Part shown: in pieces, positions 37,445 to 46,814 of the stretch | Position numbering within the stretch: position 1 is the stretch's first letter | Layout of the letters: every line of letters starts with the position of its first letter | Source: Vibrio aquaticus | Lineage (GTDB): Bacteria > Pseudomonadota > Gammaproteobacteria > Enterobacterales > Vibrionaceae | Reading direction: 5' to 3' | NCBI RefSeq assembly: GCF_003970385.1 | Contig: NZ_RXZH01000005.1 | Coordinates: forward strand, 237,994-301,993 | Length of the DNA: 64,000 nt | The notes under the pieces: model-generated | The model's input: only the letters and a program-made list of their open reading frames with translations | What the model was told of the DNA's origin: nothing | The model's database searches: none | Made by a program: the position numbers and the translations under genes

Positions 37445-39427
37445 ATGAATATCAACCTATCATCGGTTTCAGACAGCCCTAAAGTGGCAAAGAGCGTAGC
37501 TTCAGGAGAAGAAGCAACATCAGAAGCTTCTGAGTCAGGAGGTTTTTTCTCAAAACTTGCCGCCATGATTTCTGGTGACAAGCCAGCAGAGGGTGAAGTC
37601 GAGGCGACGAAAAAGTCGACAAATGAAGGAGATAGCGAAGCTGTCTCGGACGTTGAGTCCGAATCTTCGGATGTTAAATTTGCCTCGACTAAAAGCCAGA
37701 GCACTGACGAAATACTCGATTCTGAGTCGGAAGTTAAATCACTAGATAGCGACAAGAAATCAGCTAAGCCAGAAGCTGAGGCCTCAACGTTGACGACCAA
37801 AAATGAGCAAGTTGTTAAGCCAGAAAATACCGAATCTGCTAGTAAGATCGTGTCAGAAAATGATGAAGTCTTGCAGCGCCTGAACGAATCCAACAATGCC
37901 TTAAAACCTAAAGACGGCAAGCCATTGCCTCAAGAGACTGACGTAAAACCAGTGAAAGGCAACGAAGGTGAAGTAGCTGTTGCGGCATCCGCTAAATCTG
38001 TTCAGCAGCTTGACGGCGAAAATGAACAATCAGCGCCTGAAAAGCCAGCTCCGCAAGAAACTAAGGTTGTGCTAAACAGCGAAGGAGAAGAAGTGGCTGT
38101 GCCAAAATCGGTGGCCGCTTTTGTTGAGAAGCAACCAACCAATGAGGCTTCAGTAGCGGATGCGAAAGCGCAAACCGCGAAACCGGTTGATGGTGAAGCT
38201 GCAGCGGTTGTAACCACTGCGGCGGCAATCAAAGGCGAGGCCGTGTCTATTCAATCAACAGAAACACCTTCAGAAGTCTCACCGCAGCAAGTGAAAGATC
38301 AAGCGCCTCTGAATGGCGAGAAACCTGTCGCCAGCCCAAATGAGGGGGAGGCCGAGGTGATTGCGGCTGCCACGGTGGGTTCTGCTGCCGTTACGCAATT
38401 AAATCCTAAAACCGCCACTGATAGCAAAGACAAAACCGAACAAGCTCAACGAGTACAAAACTCAACGATTCAAGGTGAACTGAGCACTTTAGAAGCCGAA
38501 GCTGCTGCTTCCGTTTCTGAGCCTGCTCTAGTCGCTGCTGCAGCGATTCCTTGGGCTGCAAGTGGTGCAGATGCGCCGGTTAACGATGATGTTGTGCTCA
38601 AAGGTGAAACAGCGCCCAAAGCTCAACAGGCTGCATTGGCTCAATCGGTACATCAAGCTTTAAGTCACCAGCAAGCACAAGCTGCGGCTAATGCATTGCA
38701 ACCTCAAGCTGCCACTCAGAGTGTCGCTGCAATGCCTACTGACCTCAGTGCGATGCAAATGCAAAATATGGCTGCAGCACCTAATGTCGCACTTGCACAA
38801 GATCAAGCGCTATTGAAAGCGGCAATGGGTGCTAAAGCGGCCGGTTCTATTGGTCAGCTTGTTAAAGGTTCTGAGCAGACTCAGCCGGGCCAAGATAGCC
38901 AATTTGCGCAGCAGCTTTCGCAAGCAGCCGGTATTCAGGGAACCAATACACTTGGCCAAGCTCGACCTGAACAAGTGGCCGCGCAAGCCCCTTTGCAACT
39001 GACTCGTGAAATGGCCAGTGAGCAGGTGGCGGAACGGGTTCAGATGATGATGTCTAAGAACTTAAAAAATATAGATATTCGCCTAGACCCACCAGAACTT
39101 GGTAGAATGCAGATTCGCATGAACATGAATGGTGATGGTGCAACTGTGCATTTCACCGTTGCGAACCAGCAAGCGCGTGATGTGATTGAACAATCGATGC
39201 CAAGATTGAGAGAAATGCTCGCTCAACAAGGGTTGCAGCTCAACGATAGCTCCGTACAGCAGCAGTCGTCTGGTCAGCAACAAAAAGGCTATGCAAATGC
39301 AGGGCAGGGCCAAAATGGTCAAGGTAGCAACACTCAAAACGGTTTAGGCGAAGAAAACCTTGAAGCAGACATCAATCTTGATTTGAATGTCGCCTCAAAG
39401 CGTGATGGAATTAGCTATTACGCTTAA
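37445..39427 (+). CDS. fliK: Flagellar hook-length control protein FliK
   Basis: 660-residue secreted ruler and substrate-specificity switch. The first 490 residues are low-complexity (A, E, K, Q, S, T, V), consistent with a disordered ruler, and the C-terminal domain (about 520-600, NIDIRLDPPELGRMQIRMNMNGD...VRDVIEQSMPRLREML) interacts with FlhB. I chose ATG 37445 (MNINLSSVSD); a TTG 15 bp upstream is the alternative. It is longer than the enteric FliK (about 400). A minus-strand reading frame in its N-terminus is a composition artefact. Confidence 0.93.
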   Translation: MNINLSSVSDSPKVAKSVASGEEATSEASESGGFFSKLAAMISGDKPAEGEVEATKKSTNEGDSEAVSDVESESSDVKFASTKSQSTDEILDSESEVKSLDSDKKSAKPEAEASTLTTKNEQVVKPENTESASKIVSENDEVLQRLNESNNALKPKDGKPLPQETDVKPVKGNEGEVAVAASAKSVQQLDGENEQSAPEKPAPQETKVVLNSEGEEVAVPKSVAAFVEKQPTNEASVADAKAQTAKPVDGEAAAVVTTAAAIKGEAVSIQSTETPSEVSPQQVKDQAPLNGEKPVASPNEGEAEVIAAATVGSAAVTQLNPKTATDSKDKTEQAQRVQNSTIQGELSTLEAEAAASVSEPALVAAAAIPWAASGADAPVNDDVVLKGETAPKAQQAALAQSVHQALSHQQAQAAANALQPQAATQSVAAMPTDLSAMQMQNMAAAPNVALAQDQALLKAAMGAKAAGSIGQLVKGSEQTQPGQDSQFAQQLSQAAGIQGTNTLGQARPEQVAAQAPLQLTREMASEQVAERVQMMMSKNLKNIDIRLDPPELGRMQIRMNMNGDGATVHFTVANQQARDVIEQSMPRLREMLAQQGLQLNDSSVQQQSSGQQQKGYANAGQGQNGQGSNTQNGLGEENLEADINLDLNVASKRDGISYYA

Positions 39428-39461
39428 ACTATAAAATTAAACAAAAAGAGAACGTTGAGTT

Positions 39462-39959
39462 ATGGCAGTCGAAGAAGTCGAACCGGAAGCGCCGAAAGGT
39501 AAAGGTAAATTACTGATCATTATTATCGCTGTCGTAGTCTTATTGGTTGGCGGTGGCGGTGCAGCATTTTTCTTGATGGGTTCCGATGAGCCGAATCAAG
39601 AAGCGCAAGCATCTCAACAAGAGGTCGCCGCACCGACAGATCCTGTCGCGTACGTTAACATTGCTCAGCCGTTTCTATTCAATGTGACGGGCGATAAAAA
39701 AGATCGCTTAGTGCAAATCAAAGTACAGCTAATGGTTCGTGGTAGCGAAAATGAAAACCTAGCGCGTTACCACTCTCCACTTATCGAAAGCTCACTATTA
39801 AGTACCTTTGCGTCAGCAACCGTTGATCAACTTCGTAGTGTAAATGGTCGTGTAGAGCTACGTAATAAAGCGACAGACGATATCAAAGCGAGTTTAACCC
39901 GAGCCGTAGGTCAGCCTGTTATTGAACGTGTGCTGTTTACCGACTTTGTAATCCAGTAG
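39462..39959 (+). CDS. fliL: Flagellar basal body-associated protein FliL
   Basis: 165-residue single-pass inner-membrane protein that encircles the stator and supports torque. A short cytoplasmic N-terminus rich in K/E is followed by a membrane segment (about 19-41) and a periplasmic stomatin-like domain (YVNIAQPFLFNVTGDKKDRLVQIKV ... VLFTDFVIQ). Confidence 0.95.
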   Translation: MAVEEVEPEAPKGKGKLLIIIIAVVVLLVGGGGAAFFLMGSDEPNQEAQASQQEVAAPTDPVAYVNIAQPFLFNVTGDKKDRLVQIKVQLMVRGSENENLARYHSPLIESSLLSTFASATVDQLRSVNGRVELRNKATDDIKASLTRAVGQPVIERVLFTDFVIQ

Positions 39960-39966
39960 GTGCTAA

Positions 39967-41016
39967 GTGACCGATCTATTAAGTCAAGATGAAATCGATG
40001 CCCTGTTACACGGGGTAGATGATGTTGATGAGGCAGAAGACGAGATTGTTGCCTCGGATGCCAATACAGTAGAGTTTGATTTTTCATCTCAAGATCGTAT
40101 TGTCCGTGGTCGAATGCCGACCTTGGAACTTATTAACGAGCGCTTCGCACGACATATGCGAATCAGTCTTTTTAATATGCTGCGTAAAACGGCAGAGGTC
40201 TCGATTAACGGCGTACAGATGATGAAGTTTGGTGAGTACCAAAATACATTGTACGTTCCGACCAGTCTGAATATGGTGCGTTTCCGCCCATTAAAAGGTA
40301 CCGCGCTTATCACGATGGAGGCTCGTCTGGTCTTTATCTTGGTAGAAAACTTTTTTGGTGGCGATGGCCGTTTCCATGCTCGAATTGAAGGTCGCGAGTT
40401 CACGCCAACTGAACGAAGAATCGTTCAATTGTTATTGAAGATCGTTTTCGAAGATTACAAAGAAGCGTGGTCTCCAGTCATGGGGGTTGAGTTCGAATAC
40501 CTCGATTCTGAAGTAAACCCGAGTATGGCTAACATTGTCAGCCCGACAGAAGTGATTGTTGTGAGTTCGTTCCATATTGAAGTCGATGGCGGTGGCGGTG
40601 ATTTCCACGTGGTTATGCCTTACTCAATGGTTGAGCCGATTCGTGAGCTTCTTGATGCTGGTGTCCAGTCAGATAAGATGGAGACGGACGTTCGTTGGAG
40701 TACCGCACTGCGTGAAGAAATCATGGATGTGCCCGTTAACTTCCGCGTTGAATTGTTAGAGCAAGATATTTCTCTGCGTGATCTGATGGAACTCCAACCA
40801 GGAGATATCATCCCAATCACCATGCCAGAACATGCGACTATGTTTGTTGAAGAGCTGCCTACGTTTAGAACGAAGATGGGCCGCTCTGGTGAAAACCTTG
40901 CAATACAAGTGTCAGAAGAAATTAAACGCCCAGATGTGGTGAAAACCGATATCGCCTTCCTTGGAAAAGATGTAATTTCCGAGCTTGAAGAAGACGATGG
41001 CGAAATAGAAGATTAA
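39967..41016 (+). CDS. fliM: Flagellar motor switch protein FliM
   Basis: 349-residue C-ring protein that receives CheY-P. The N-terminal CheY-P-binding peptide is LLSQDEIDALLHG (residues 4-16), followed by the CheC-like middle domain and a FliN-like C-terminal domain. GTG start at 39967, 7 bp after the fliL stop. Confidence 0.96.
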   Translation: MTDLLSQDEIDALLHGVDDVDEAEDEIVASDANTVEFDFSSQDRIVRGRMPTLELINERFARHMRISLFNMLRKTAEVSINGVQMMKFGEYQNTLYVPTSLNMVRFRPLKGTALITMEARLVFILVENFFGGDGRFHARIEGREFTPTERRIVQLLLKIVFEDYKEAWSPVMGVEFEYLDSEVNPSMANIVSPTEVIVVSSFHIEVDGGGGDFHVVMPYSMVEPIRELLDAGVQSDKMETDVRWSTALREEIMDVPVNFRVELLEQDISLRDLMELQPGDIIPITMPEHATMFVEELPTFRTKMGRSGENLAIQVSEEIKRPDVVKTDIAFLGKDVISELEEDDGEIED

Positions 41017-41029
41017 GAGAGTAATAGGT

Positions 41030-41440
41030 ATGGAACCGAGTGATGACCAAAAGTTGGCAGACGAATGGGCTGCTGCGTTAGGTGAAGATCCAAGTGCACC
41101 GAGCATTGATGTTGATGAAGTAATGAATGCTCAGCTTGATGAGCTGGAAGATACCTCTTCTCCGATCTCAGAAGATGAGCGCCGTAAGCTTGATACGATT
41201 CTCGATATTCCAGTGACCATTTCAATGGAAGTCGGACGTTCTCAAATCAGCATTCGTAACTTACTGCAGCTTAACCAAGGTTCGGTTGTCGAACTGGAAC
41301 GTTTGGCGGGTGAATCGTTAGACGTTTTAGTTAACGGTACTTTGATTGCGCACGGTGAAGTCGTTGTCGTCAACGACAAGTTTGGTATCCGATTGACGGA
41401 CGTTATCAGCCAAACTGAACGCATTAAGAAGCTTCGATAG
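41030..41440 (+). CDS. fliN: Flagellar motor switch protein FliN
   Basis: 136 residues; C-ring component that also docks FliH-FliI. Acidic N-terminal extension (about 1-50), then the SpoA/FliN domain: ILDIPVTISMEVGRSQISIRNLLQL, VVELERLAGESLDVLVNG, and GEVVVVNDKFGIRLTDV. Confidence 0.96.
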   Translation: MEPSDDQKLADEWAAALGEDPSAPSIDVDEVMNAQLDELEDTSSPISEDERRKLDTILDIPVTISMEVGRSQISIRNLLQLNQGSVVELERLAGESLDVLVNGTLIAHGEVVVVNDKFGIRLTDVISQTERIKKLR

Positions 41441-41453
41441 AGTAAGGGACTGT

Positions 41454-41858
41454 ATGAGATTTAAAGTTAAAGAGTCCTTATTGCTCTTACTAGCTTTGAT
41501 ATCACCATCCGCACTGGCTGCCACACCGGGCAGCCAATTAGACTGGGCGACCACTTTTGGGTCGCTCTTGTTCGTTATTGCCTTCATATTATTTTTGGCT
41601 TGGCTACTTAAGCGTATGCGTGTTCCTGCAATGGTGAACCAGCGTGGCTTAAGCGTGGTTCGTCAGATAAGCGTTGGCAACCGTGAGCGCATTATGATCG
41701 TTCAAGCGGGTGAAGAACAATTCTTGGTTGGAGCAACGGCTCAATCAATTCAACTGATCTCAAAACTGGATAAACCTTTATCTCAGGAGGAGATGGCTGC
41801 CGGTCCTTTTGCCAATCAATTGACTCAGCTATTAAAAAAGAATGATAAAAATAAGTAA
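41454..41858 (+). CDS. fliO: Flagellar biosynthetic protein FliO
   Basis: 134-residue membrane protein that helps assemble the FliP ring of the export gate. A signal-peptide-like N-terminus (about 1-22) and a membrane segment (about 33-53) precede a cytoplasmic FliO domain ([32 protein letters not shown]). It overlaps fliP by 17 bp. Confidence 0.93.
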   Translation: MRFKVKESLLLLLALISPSALAATPGSQLDWATTFGSLLFVIAFILFLAWLLKRMRVPAMVNQRGLSVVRQISVGNRERIMIVQAGEEQFLVGATAQSIQLISKLDKPLSQEEMAAGPFANQLTQLLKKNDKNK

Positions 41859-42720
41859 CCTGATGTCAGTGATACTGACGTGCTTAGTCTTACTGTTCTC
41901 GTCACTATCATTGGCGCAAGAAGAGTTAGATACGCCTATTCCTGCCAACATTGCAGCGGGCGATGCCGTAACGGTATCGGCGATGCAAAGTGAACAAGGG
42001 AACGCGACCACCATTTCGACAGGCAGTTTTGTTGGTGGTCGAGGGGCGGGCGTACCGGCCTTCACGATGACCACGAATCCCGATGGCACCGAAGACTACT
42101 CGATCAATTTACAGATCTTAGCGTTGATGACCATGCTCGGCTTTTTGCCAGCCATGGTTATTTTGATGACCTCTTTTACCCGAATTGTTGTCGTGATGTC
42201 GATCTTGCGTCAGGCAATGGGTCTACAACAAACGCCATCCAATCAGGTGATTATCGGTATCGCAATCTTCTTGACCTTCTTTATCATGTCTCCGGTGTTA
42301 AACAAGATTAATGACAGCGCGATTCAGCCTTACATTAATGAGCAAATCTCCGCTCGACAGGCGTTCGACCTCGCTCAAATACCCATGCGCGATTTCATGC
42401 TTAAGCAGACTCGAGTGAAAGACTTAGAAACCTTTGTGAATATTTCTGGTGATACAGCAACGGCACCGGAAGATGTCTCAATGGCGGTGTTGATTCCTGC
42501 ATTCATTACGTCAGAGTTGAAAACCGCTTTCCAGATTGGTTTTATGCTGTTCTTGCCATTCTTAATTATTGACTTGGTTGTGGCTTCGGTCTTGATGGCT
42601 ATGGGTATGATGATGCTCTCGCCAATGATCGTCTCGTTGCCATTTAAACTGATGCTGTTTGTGCTAGTGGATGGTTGGAACTTAATACTGTCGACACTCG
42701 CCGGCAGCTTTGCGTTGTGA
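41842..42720 (+). CDS. fliP: Flagellar export gate protein FliP
   Basis: 292-residue export-gate membrane protein, made with a cleavable signal peptide ([18 protein letters not shown]) and then four membrane segments, with the family blocks [27 protein letters not shown] and [17 protein letters not shown]. The start at 41842 is the first ATG and overlaps fliO; an ATG at 41863 would give 285 residues and is about as likely. Confidence 0.95.
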   Translation: MIKISNLMSVILTCLVLLFSSLSLAQEELDTPIPANIAAGDAVTVSAMQSEQGNATTISTGSFVGGRGAGVPAFTMTTNPDGTEDYSINLQILALMTMLGFLPAMVILMTSFTRIVVVMSILRQAMGLQQTPSNQVIIGIAIFLTFFIMSPVLNKINDSAIQPYINEQISARQAFDLAQIPMRDFMLKQTRVKDLETFVNISGDTATAPEDVSMAVLIPAFITSELKTAFQIGFMLFLPFLIIDLVVASVLMAMGMMMLSPMIVSLPFKLMLFVLVDGWNLILSTLAGSFAL

Positions 42721-42733
42721 CGGGAGGTAAATC

Positions 42734-43003
42734 ATGACTCCTGAAATGTTTGTTGAGCTATTTCGAGACGCGCTATGGATGGTTCTTATCATGGTGTGTG
42801 CCATCATCATCCCAAGCTTGTTGATCGGTCTTGTGGTGGCAATATTCCAAGCCGCAACTTCGATCAACGAACAGACGTTGAGTTTCCTTCCTCGTCTGAT
42901 CGTCACGTTGCTGGCGTTAATGCTATTTGCGCACTGGATGACACAGCTCTTGATGGAGTTTTTCTTCAGTATGGTTGAGCGTATGCCTCAGGTACTTTAC
43001 TAG
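42734..43003 (+). CDS. fliQ: Flagellar export gate protein FliQ
   Basis: 89-residue protein with two membrane segments, part of the FliP5Q4R1 export gate. The family pattern is complete, with MVCAIIIPSLLIGLVVAIFQAATSINEQTLSFLPRL. GGGAGG lies about 8 bases before the ATG. It is followed 8 bp later by fliR. Confidence 0.96.
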   Translation: MTPEMFVELFRDALWMVLIMVCAIIIPSLLIGLVVAIFQAATSINEQTLSFLPRLIVTLLALMLFAHWMTQLLMEFFFSMVERMPQVLY

Positions 43004-43011
43004 GCTTACCT

Positions 43012-43794
43012 ATGGAATACCCAGCGAACCTGATACTAGACTGGATTGCCAACTATTTTTGGCCCTACACTCGCATTGCAGCTATGCTGATGGTGATGTC
43101 GGTGACGGGCGCGCGCTTTGTTTCTACGCGAGTCAGGCTCTATCTCGGTTTAGCGATTACCTTAGCGGTGATGCCCGCAATTCCAGCTGTGCCAGACAAC
43201 ATCGAGCTTCTCTCTTTTCAAGGCTTCATGACGCTGCTTGAGCAGATCATCATTGGTGTCGCCATGGGCACCATCACCCAGTTCATGATTCAGACCTTTG
43301 TTATTCTCGGTCAGATTCTGGGTATGCAATCGAGCTTAGGTTTCGCGTCTATGGTTGACCCTGCTAACGGACAAAACACGCCAGTGTTAGGTCAGCTTTT
43401 CATGTTCCTATCCACTTTGTTCTTTTTGACCACTGATGGTCATTTGAAAATGATCATGCTGGTGGTGATGAGCTTTAAATCATTGCCGATAGGCTCCGGT
43501 TCACTGACTACGGTTGATTTTCGCGAGCTAGCACTCTGGCTTGGCATTATGTTTAAAGTGGCGCTCAGTATGTCCTTATCCGGCATTATTGCACTGCTGA
43601 CGATTAACCTATCGTTTGGTGTCATGACCCGTGCCGCGCCACAATTAAACATCTTCTCATTAGGTTTTGCTTTCGCCCTGATGGTAGGTCTATTGATCTG
43701 CTGGTATCTCGTTGCCGGTCTCTATACCCACTATGAACTATTCTGGATACAAGGCGAACAGCAAATTTGCCGATTTATTAGGCTCGATTGTTAG
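43012..43794 (+). CDS. fliR: Flagellar export gate protein FliR
   Basis: 260-residue membrane protein with about six hydrophobic segments, one copy per gate. Family blocks include FWPYTRIAAMLMVMSVTG and ILGQILGMQSSLGFASMVDPANGQNTPVLGQL. It follows fliQ by 8 bp and precedes flhB by 8 bp. Confidence 0.95.
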   Translation: MEYPANLILDWIANYFWPYTRIAAMLMVMSVTGARFVSTRVRLYLGLAITLAVMPAIPAVPDNIELLSFQGFMTLLEQIIIGVAMGTITQFMIQTFVILGQILGMQSSLGFASMVDPANGQNTPVLGQLFMFLSTLFFLTTDGHLKMIMLVVMSFKSLPIGSGSLTTVDFRELALWLGIMFKVALSMSLSGIIALLTINLSFGVMTRAAPQLNIFSLGFAFALMVGLLICWYLVAGLYTHYELFWIQGEQQICRFIRLDC

Positions 43795-43802
43795 GAGGCT
43801 GA

Positions 43803-44933
43803 ATGGCAGAGTCAGACGGTCAAGAACGCACAGAAGACGCCACGCCCAAGCGCTTGCAGCAGGCCCGAGAAAAAGGGCAGGTTGCAAGGTCAAAAGAGTT
43901 GGCGTCAGTATCCGTGTTAGTGGTTGGTTCTATCGCCCTGATGTGGTTTGGCGATAGCCTCGCACGCGCGCTATTTACTGTGATGGGGCGCTTATTTAGC
44001 CTTTCTCGAGAAGAGATTTTCGATCATGTTGTACTTCTAGATATCGCATTAGGTTCTGTGGGCAGTCTAGTGATGCCATTGCTGCTTATTTTGATTACCT
44101 TGTTCATTGCTGCTGTGGCGGGTGCTGCAGGGGTAGGTGGCGTGAATTTTTCGGTTCAAGCCGCCATGCCTAAAGCGTCTAAGATGAATCCACTGAGTGG
44201 CTTGAAGCGCATGGTGGGCATGCAAAGCTGGGTTGAACTGGTTAAATCGATACTCAAAGTTGCTTTAGTATCGGGCATGGCGTTTTATCTGATCAGCGCA
44301 GCGCGAGAAGACTTGTTTCAACTGAGTATGGATGTGTACCCACAAAACATTTTCCATTCCCTCGATATTCTGCTTAATTTCATCCTGCTAATAAGCTGTA
44401 CCTTGTTGATTGTGGCGGCGATTGATATCCCGTTTCAAATCTGGCAACACGCCAATCAGTTAAAAATGACCAAGCAAGAGGTCAAAGACGAATACAAAGA
44501 GACGGAAGGTAAGCCAGAAGTCAAAGGTCGTATTCGTATGCTGCAACGTGAAGCGGCTCAGCGTCGGATGATGGCCGAAGTTCCGCAAGCGGACGTTATC
44601 GTGACCAACCCGGAGCACTTCTCGGTTGCACTACGCTATAAGCAAAATACCGATAAAGCACCGATTGTTGTGGCGAAAGGTACTGACCATATGGCGCTTA
44701 AAATTCGAGAAGTGGCCCGAGAGCATGATATCTATGTGATCCCAGCGCCACCATTAGCTCGTGCGCTTTATCACTCAACGGAGTTGGAGCAAGAGATTCC
44801 AGATGGCTTGTTTACCGCGGTGGCGCAGATACTGGCTTATGTGTTCCAACTTAAACAGTTCCGTAAAAAAGGCGGCCAGCGTCCTAACTTGAAGACGTCT
44901 GAACTGCCTATTCCGCCGGAGTTGAGGAAGTAG
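43803..44933 (+). CDS. flhB: Flagellar export switch protein FlhB, with NPEH cleavage site
   Basis: 376-residue membrane protein (four membrane segments) and a cytoplasmic domain that self-cleaves to change substrate from rod/hook to filament proteins. The opening ESDGQERTEDATPKRLQQAREKG is typical. The autocleavage motif is NPEH at 269-272 instead of the usual NPTH; cleavage occurs between N and P, so the change need not abolish it. It is the last gene of the cluster here (flhA, flhF and flhG are not in the window). Confidence 0.95.
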   Translation: MAESDGQERTEDATPKRLQQAREKGQVARSKELASVSVLVVGSIALMWFGDSLARALFTVMGRLFSLSREEIFDHVVLLDIALGSVGSLVMPLLLILITLFIAAVAGAAGVGGVNFSVQAAMPKASKMNPLSGLKRMVGMQSWVELVKSILKVALVSGMAFYLISAAREDLFQLSMDVYPQNIFHSLDILLNFILLISCTLLIVAAIDIPFQIWQHANQLKMTKQEVKDEYKETEGKPEVKGRIRMLQREAAQRRMMAEVPQADVIVTNPEHFSVALRYKQNTDKAPIVVAKGTDHMALKIREVAREHDIYVIPAPPLARALYHSTELEQEIPDGLFTAVAQILAYVFQLKQFRKKGGQRPNLKTSELPIPPELRK

Positions 44934-44962
44934 TGCGTCTTTAAAAGGGCTGGCTTGCAGAA

Positions 44963-45059
44963 AGAGATCCCCAACTCGTTCGTACCTCACTCTTGAGGAT
45001 GACGAGGCTTTGATAGTTGTCGTTCCATAGAACGACGAAGGAGTGAGTAGGGAATCTCT
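44963..45059. repeat. 97-bp imperfect palindromic repeat element (MITE/REP-like)
   Basis: The ends AGAGATCCCCAACTC (44963-44977) and GAGTAGGGAATCTCT (45045-45059) are inverted repeats matching at 13 of 15 positions, and the interior contains further self-complementary blocks (TCGTTCC / GGAACGA-type around CATAG; CGTACCTCACTC versus GAGTGAG). It lies between convergent flhB and smrB and codes for nothing. It resembles short palindromic intergenic repeats common in Vibrio genomes and may also act as a transcription terminator. Confidence 0.7.
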
Positions 45060-45073
45060 TGAAAGTGAGCAGC

Positions 45074-45604
45074 TTACTTTTCTGGAATCGAGAGCAACAC
45101 CAATAACGCACCATCGCCACCAAACTCAAGCGGCGCTTGGTGAAAAGCCATCACATCAGGATGCTGAGCCAACCAAAGCGGGGCCTTCTGCTTAAGGATG
45201 TGCTTACCAATCCCGTGCTGAACACAGGCACACGAAATTTCATTCTTGATACAGTAAGCGATCATCGAACCTAACTCTCGCTTGGCCTCTTGCTGGGTCA
45301 TACCGTGCATATCTAAGAATACATCGGGTACGTAAACGCCACGACGAAGTCGTTTCACTTCATACGTTGAGACATCATCACGAGCGTAACGGGTAGGCCC
45401 CTCTGCATTGAGCAATGGAACGAACTCATCTGAGAAATAAAACTCCGTATCGCTTGCTTCACGGGCAGTACGGGTAATTTCTTTTTGTTTACTGTTTTTT
45501 TTTGGTTGCTGGACTATGGTATCCTGTGACAACTTTTTTACGCCTTGTACTGCATCCCTAAAAAGGGCGAAGTCGTCATCCATATCGGTGTCTTTTTTGC
45601 TCAT
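45074..45604 (-). CDS. smrB: Smr-domain endonuclease SmrB (ribosome rescue factor)
   Basis: 176 residues; in E. coli SmrB (YfcN) cleaves mRNA between collided ribosomes. The C-terminal Smr domain shows FLDMHGMTQQEA (DxH motif), VQHGIGKHILKQKAPLWL and a GGDGALLVLL end. I chose ATG at 45604 (MSKKDTDMDDDF); a longer reading to 45664 is unsupported. It is divergent from prmB across 62 bp, as in E. coli, and the palindromic repeat lies 14 bp after its stop. Confidence 0.92.
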   Translation of the reverse strand: MSKKDTDMDDDFALFRDAVQGVKKLSQDTIVQQPKKNSKQKEITRTAREASDTEFYFSDEFVPLLNAEGPTRYARDDVSTYEVKRLRRGVYVPDVFLDMHGMTQQEAKRELGSMIAYCIKNEISCACVQHGIGKHILKQKAPLWLAQHPDVMAFHQAPLEFGGDGALLVLLSIPEK

Positions 45605-45666
45605 GGGACTAAATTTACTATGTATAAATGCAATTGGCAGTATTGTAGCGCTTTTCGGAGGCAATT

Positions 45667-46599
45667 TTGGATAAGATTTTTGTAGAAGAAGCAGTGTCAG
45701 AACTTCACTCGCTTCAAGATATGATTCGTTGGACGGTTAGCCGTTTCAATGCCGCGAACCTTTTTTACGGTCACGGCACTGATAACGCTTGGGATGAGGC
45801 AGTTCAGCTTATCCTACCAACGCTATACCTACCAATCGATGTGCCTCCACATGTCTTGAACTCTCGCTTAACAACCAGCGAGCGCATGCGCATTGTAGAG
45901 CGTGTTGTGAAGCGTATTAACGAGCGTACGCCAACGGCTTACCTAACCAACAAAGCTTGGTTCTGTGGTCTTGAGTTCTTCGTTGATGAGCGTGTTCTTG
46001 TGCCACGTTCGCCAATTGGTGAACTGATTCAAGCGGAATTCCAACCTTGGTTAGTTGAAGAACCAACTCGCATCATGGACCTATGTACGGGCAGCGGCTG
46101 TATTGCGATTGCTTGTGCGCACGCTTTCCCAGATGCAGAAGTGGATGCCATCGACATCTCAACTGATGCACTGCAAGTTGCTGAACAAAACGTTCAAGAC
46201 CACGGCATGGAACAACAAGTTTTCCCTATCCGTTCTGACCTGTTCCGTGATCTGCCAAAAGAGAAGTACAACATCATCGTGTCTAACCCACCATACGTGG
46301 ACGAAGAAGACATGAATAGTCTACCAGACGAGTTCACGCACGAACCTGAGCTAGGTTTAGCGGCAGGTACTGATGGTCTAAAACTGGTTCGCCGCATTCT
46401 AGCAAACGCGCCAGATTACTTAACGGACAGCGGCATTCTTATCTGTGAAGTAGGTAACTCTATGGTTCACATGATGGAGCAATACCCGCACATTCCATTC
46501 ACTTGGATTGAATTCGAGAATGGTGGTCACGGCGTATTTATGCTGACTCGTGAGCAGATGCTGGAACACGCAGAAGAGTTTTCTATCTACAAAGATTAA
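45667..46599 (+). CDS. prmB: Ribosomal protein L3 N5-glutamine methyltransferase PrmB
   Basis: 310-residue cytoplasmic SAM-dependent enzyme that methylates the conserved glutamine of ribosomal protein L3. SAM site [19 protein letters not shown], and catalytic NPPY in [14 protein letters not shown]. The start is TTG at 45667: GGAGG at 45657-45661 lies 5 bases upstream and the protein then begins [13 protein letters not shown] like E. coli PrmB. Confidence 0.96.
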   Translation: MDKIFVEEAVSELHSLQDMIRWTVSRFNAANLFYGHGTDNAWDEAVQLILPTLYLPIDVPPHVLNSRLTTSERMRIVERVVKRINERTPTAYLTNKAWFCGLEFFVDERVLVPRSPIGELIQAEFQPWLVEEPTRIMDLCTGSGCIAIACAHAFPDAEVDAIDISTDALQVAEQNVQDHGMEQQVFPIRSDLFRDLPKEKYNIIVSNPPYVDEEDMNSLPDEFTHEPELGLAAGTDGLKLVRRILANAPDYLTDSGILICEVGNSMVHMMEQYPHIPFTWIEFENGGHGVFMLTREQMLEHAEEFSIYKD

Positions 46600-46627
46600 T
46601 TCCGAAGCTCTCGTCGATTAAATAAAA

Positions 46628-46669
46628 CGCCAAGCCTTGATTTAGTGATAAATCGGCTTGGCGTTTTTT
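46628..46669 (+). terminator. Rho-independent terminator after prmB
   Basis: CGCCAAGCC / GGCTTGGCG stem, extended by AAA/TTT and by an inner ATTTA/TAAAT pairing, followed by six T; separates prmB from aroC. Confidence 0.9.
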
Positions 46670-46814
46670 ATGCGGGTTAAAAAGCAAAATAGTTGCCCTT
46701 TAGGGGTTTACATCAAACCGCAATAAGGCGACTATGAATTTACGAACAATTAAAGTGTAAAGCGCAATGTACACATAAAATGGTGTGCTTAAGCGATAAA
46801 AGTTTGAGGAAGTA

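Noticed and set aside
37351..37920. Minus-strand frame of 189 residues over the start of fliK
   Set aside because: Shadow of low-complexity fliK sequence; Ser-rich, crosses the fliK promoter, no support.
41863..42720. Shorter FliP start (ATG 41863)
   Set aside because: Cannot be excluded; 41842 kept as the first ATG, and neither has a clear ribosome-binding site.
45605..45664. Extended N-terminus of SmrB
   Set aside because: Would overlap the prmB leader and add residues absent from the family; MSKKD at 45604 fits.
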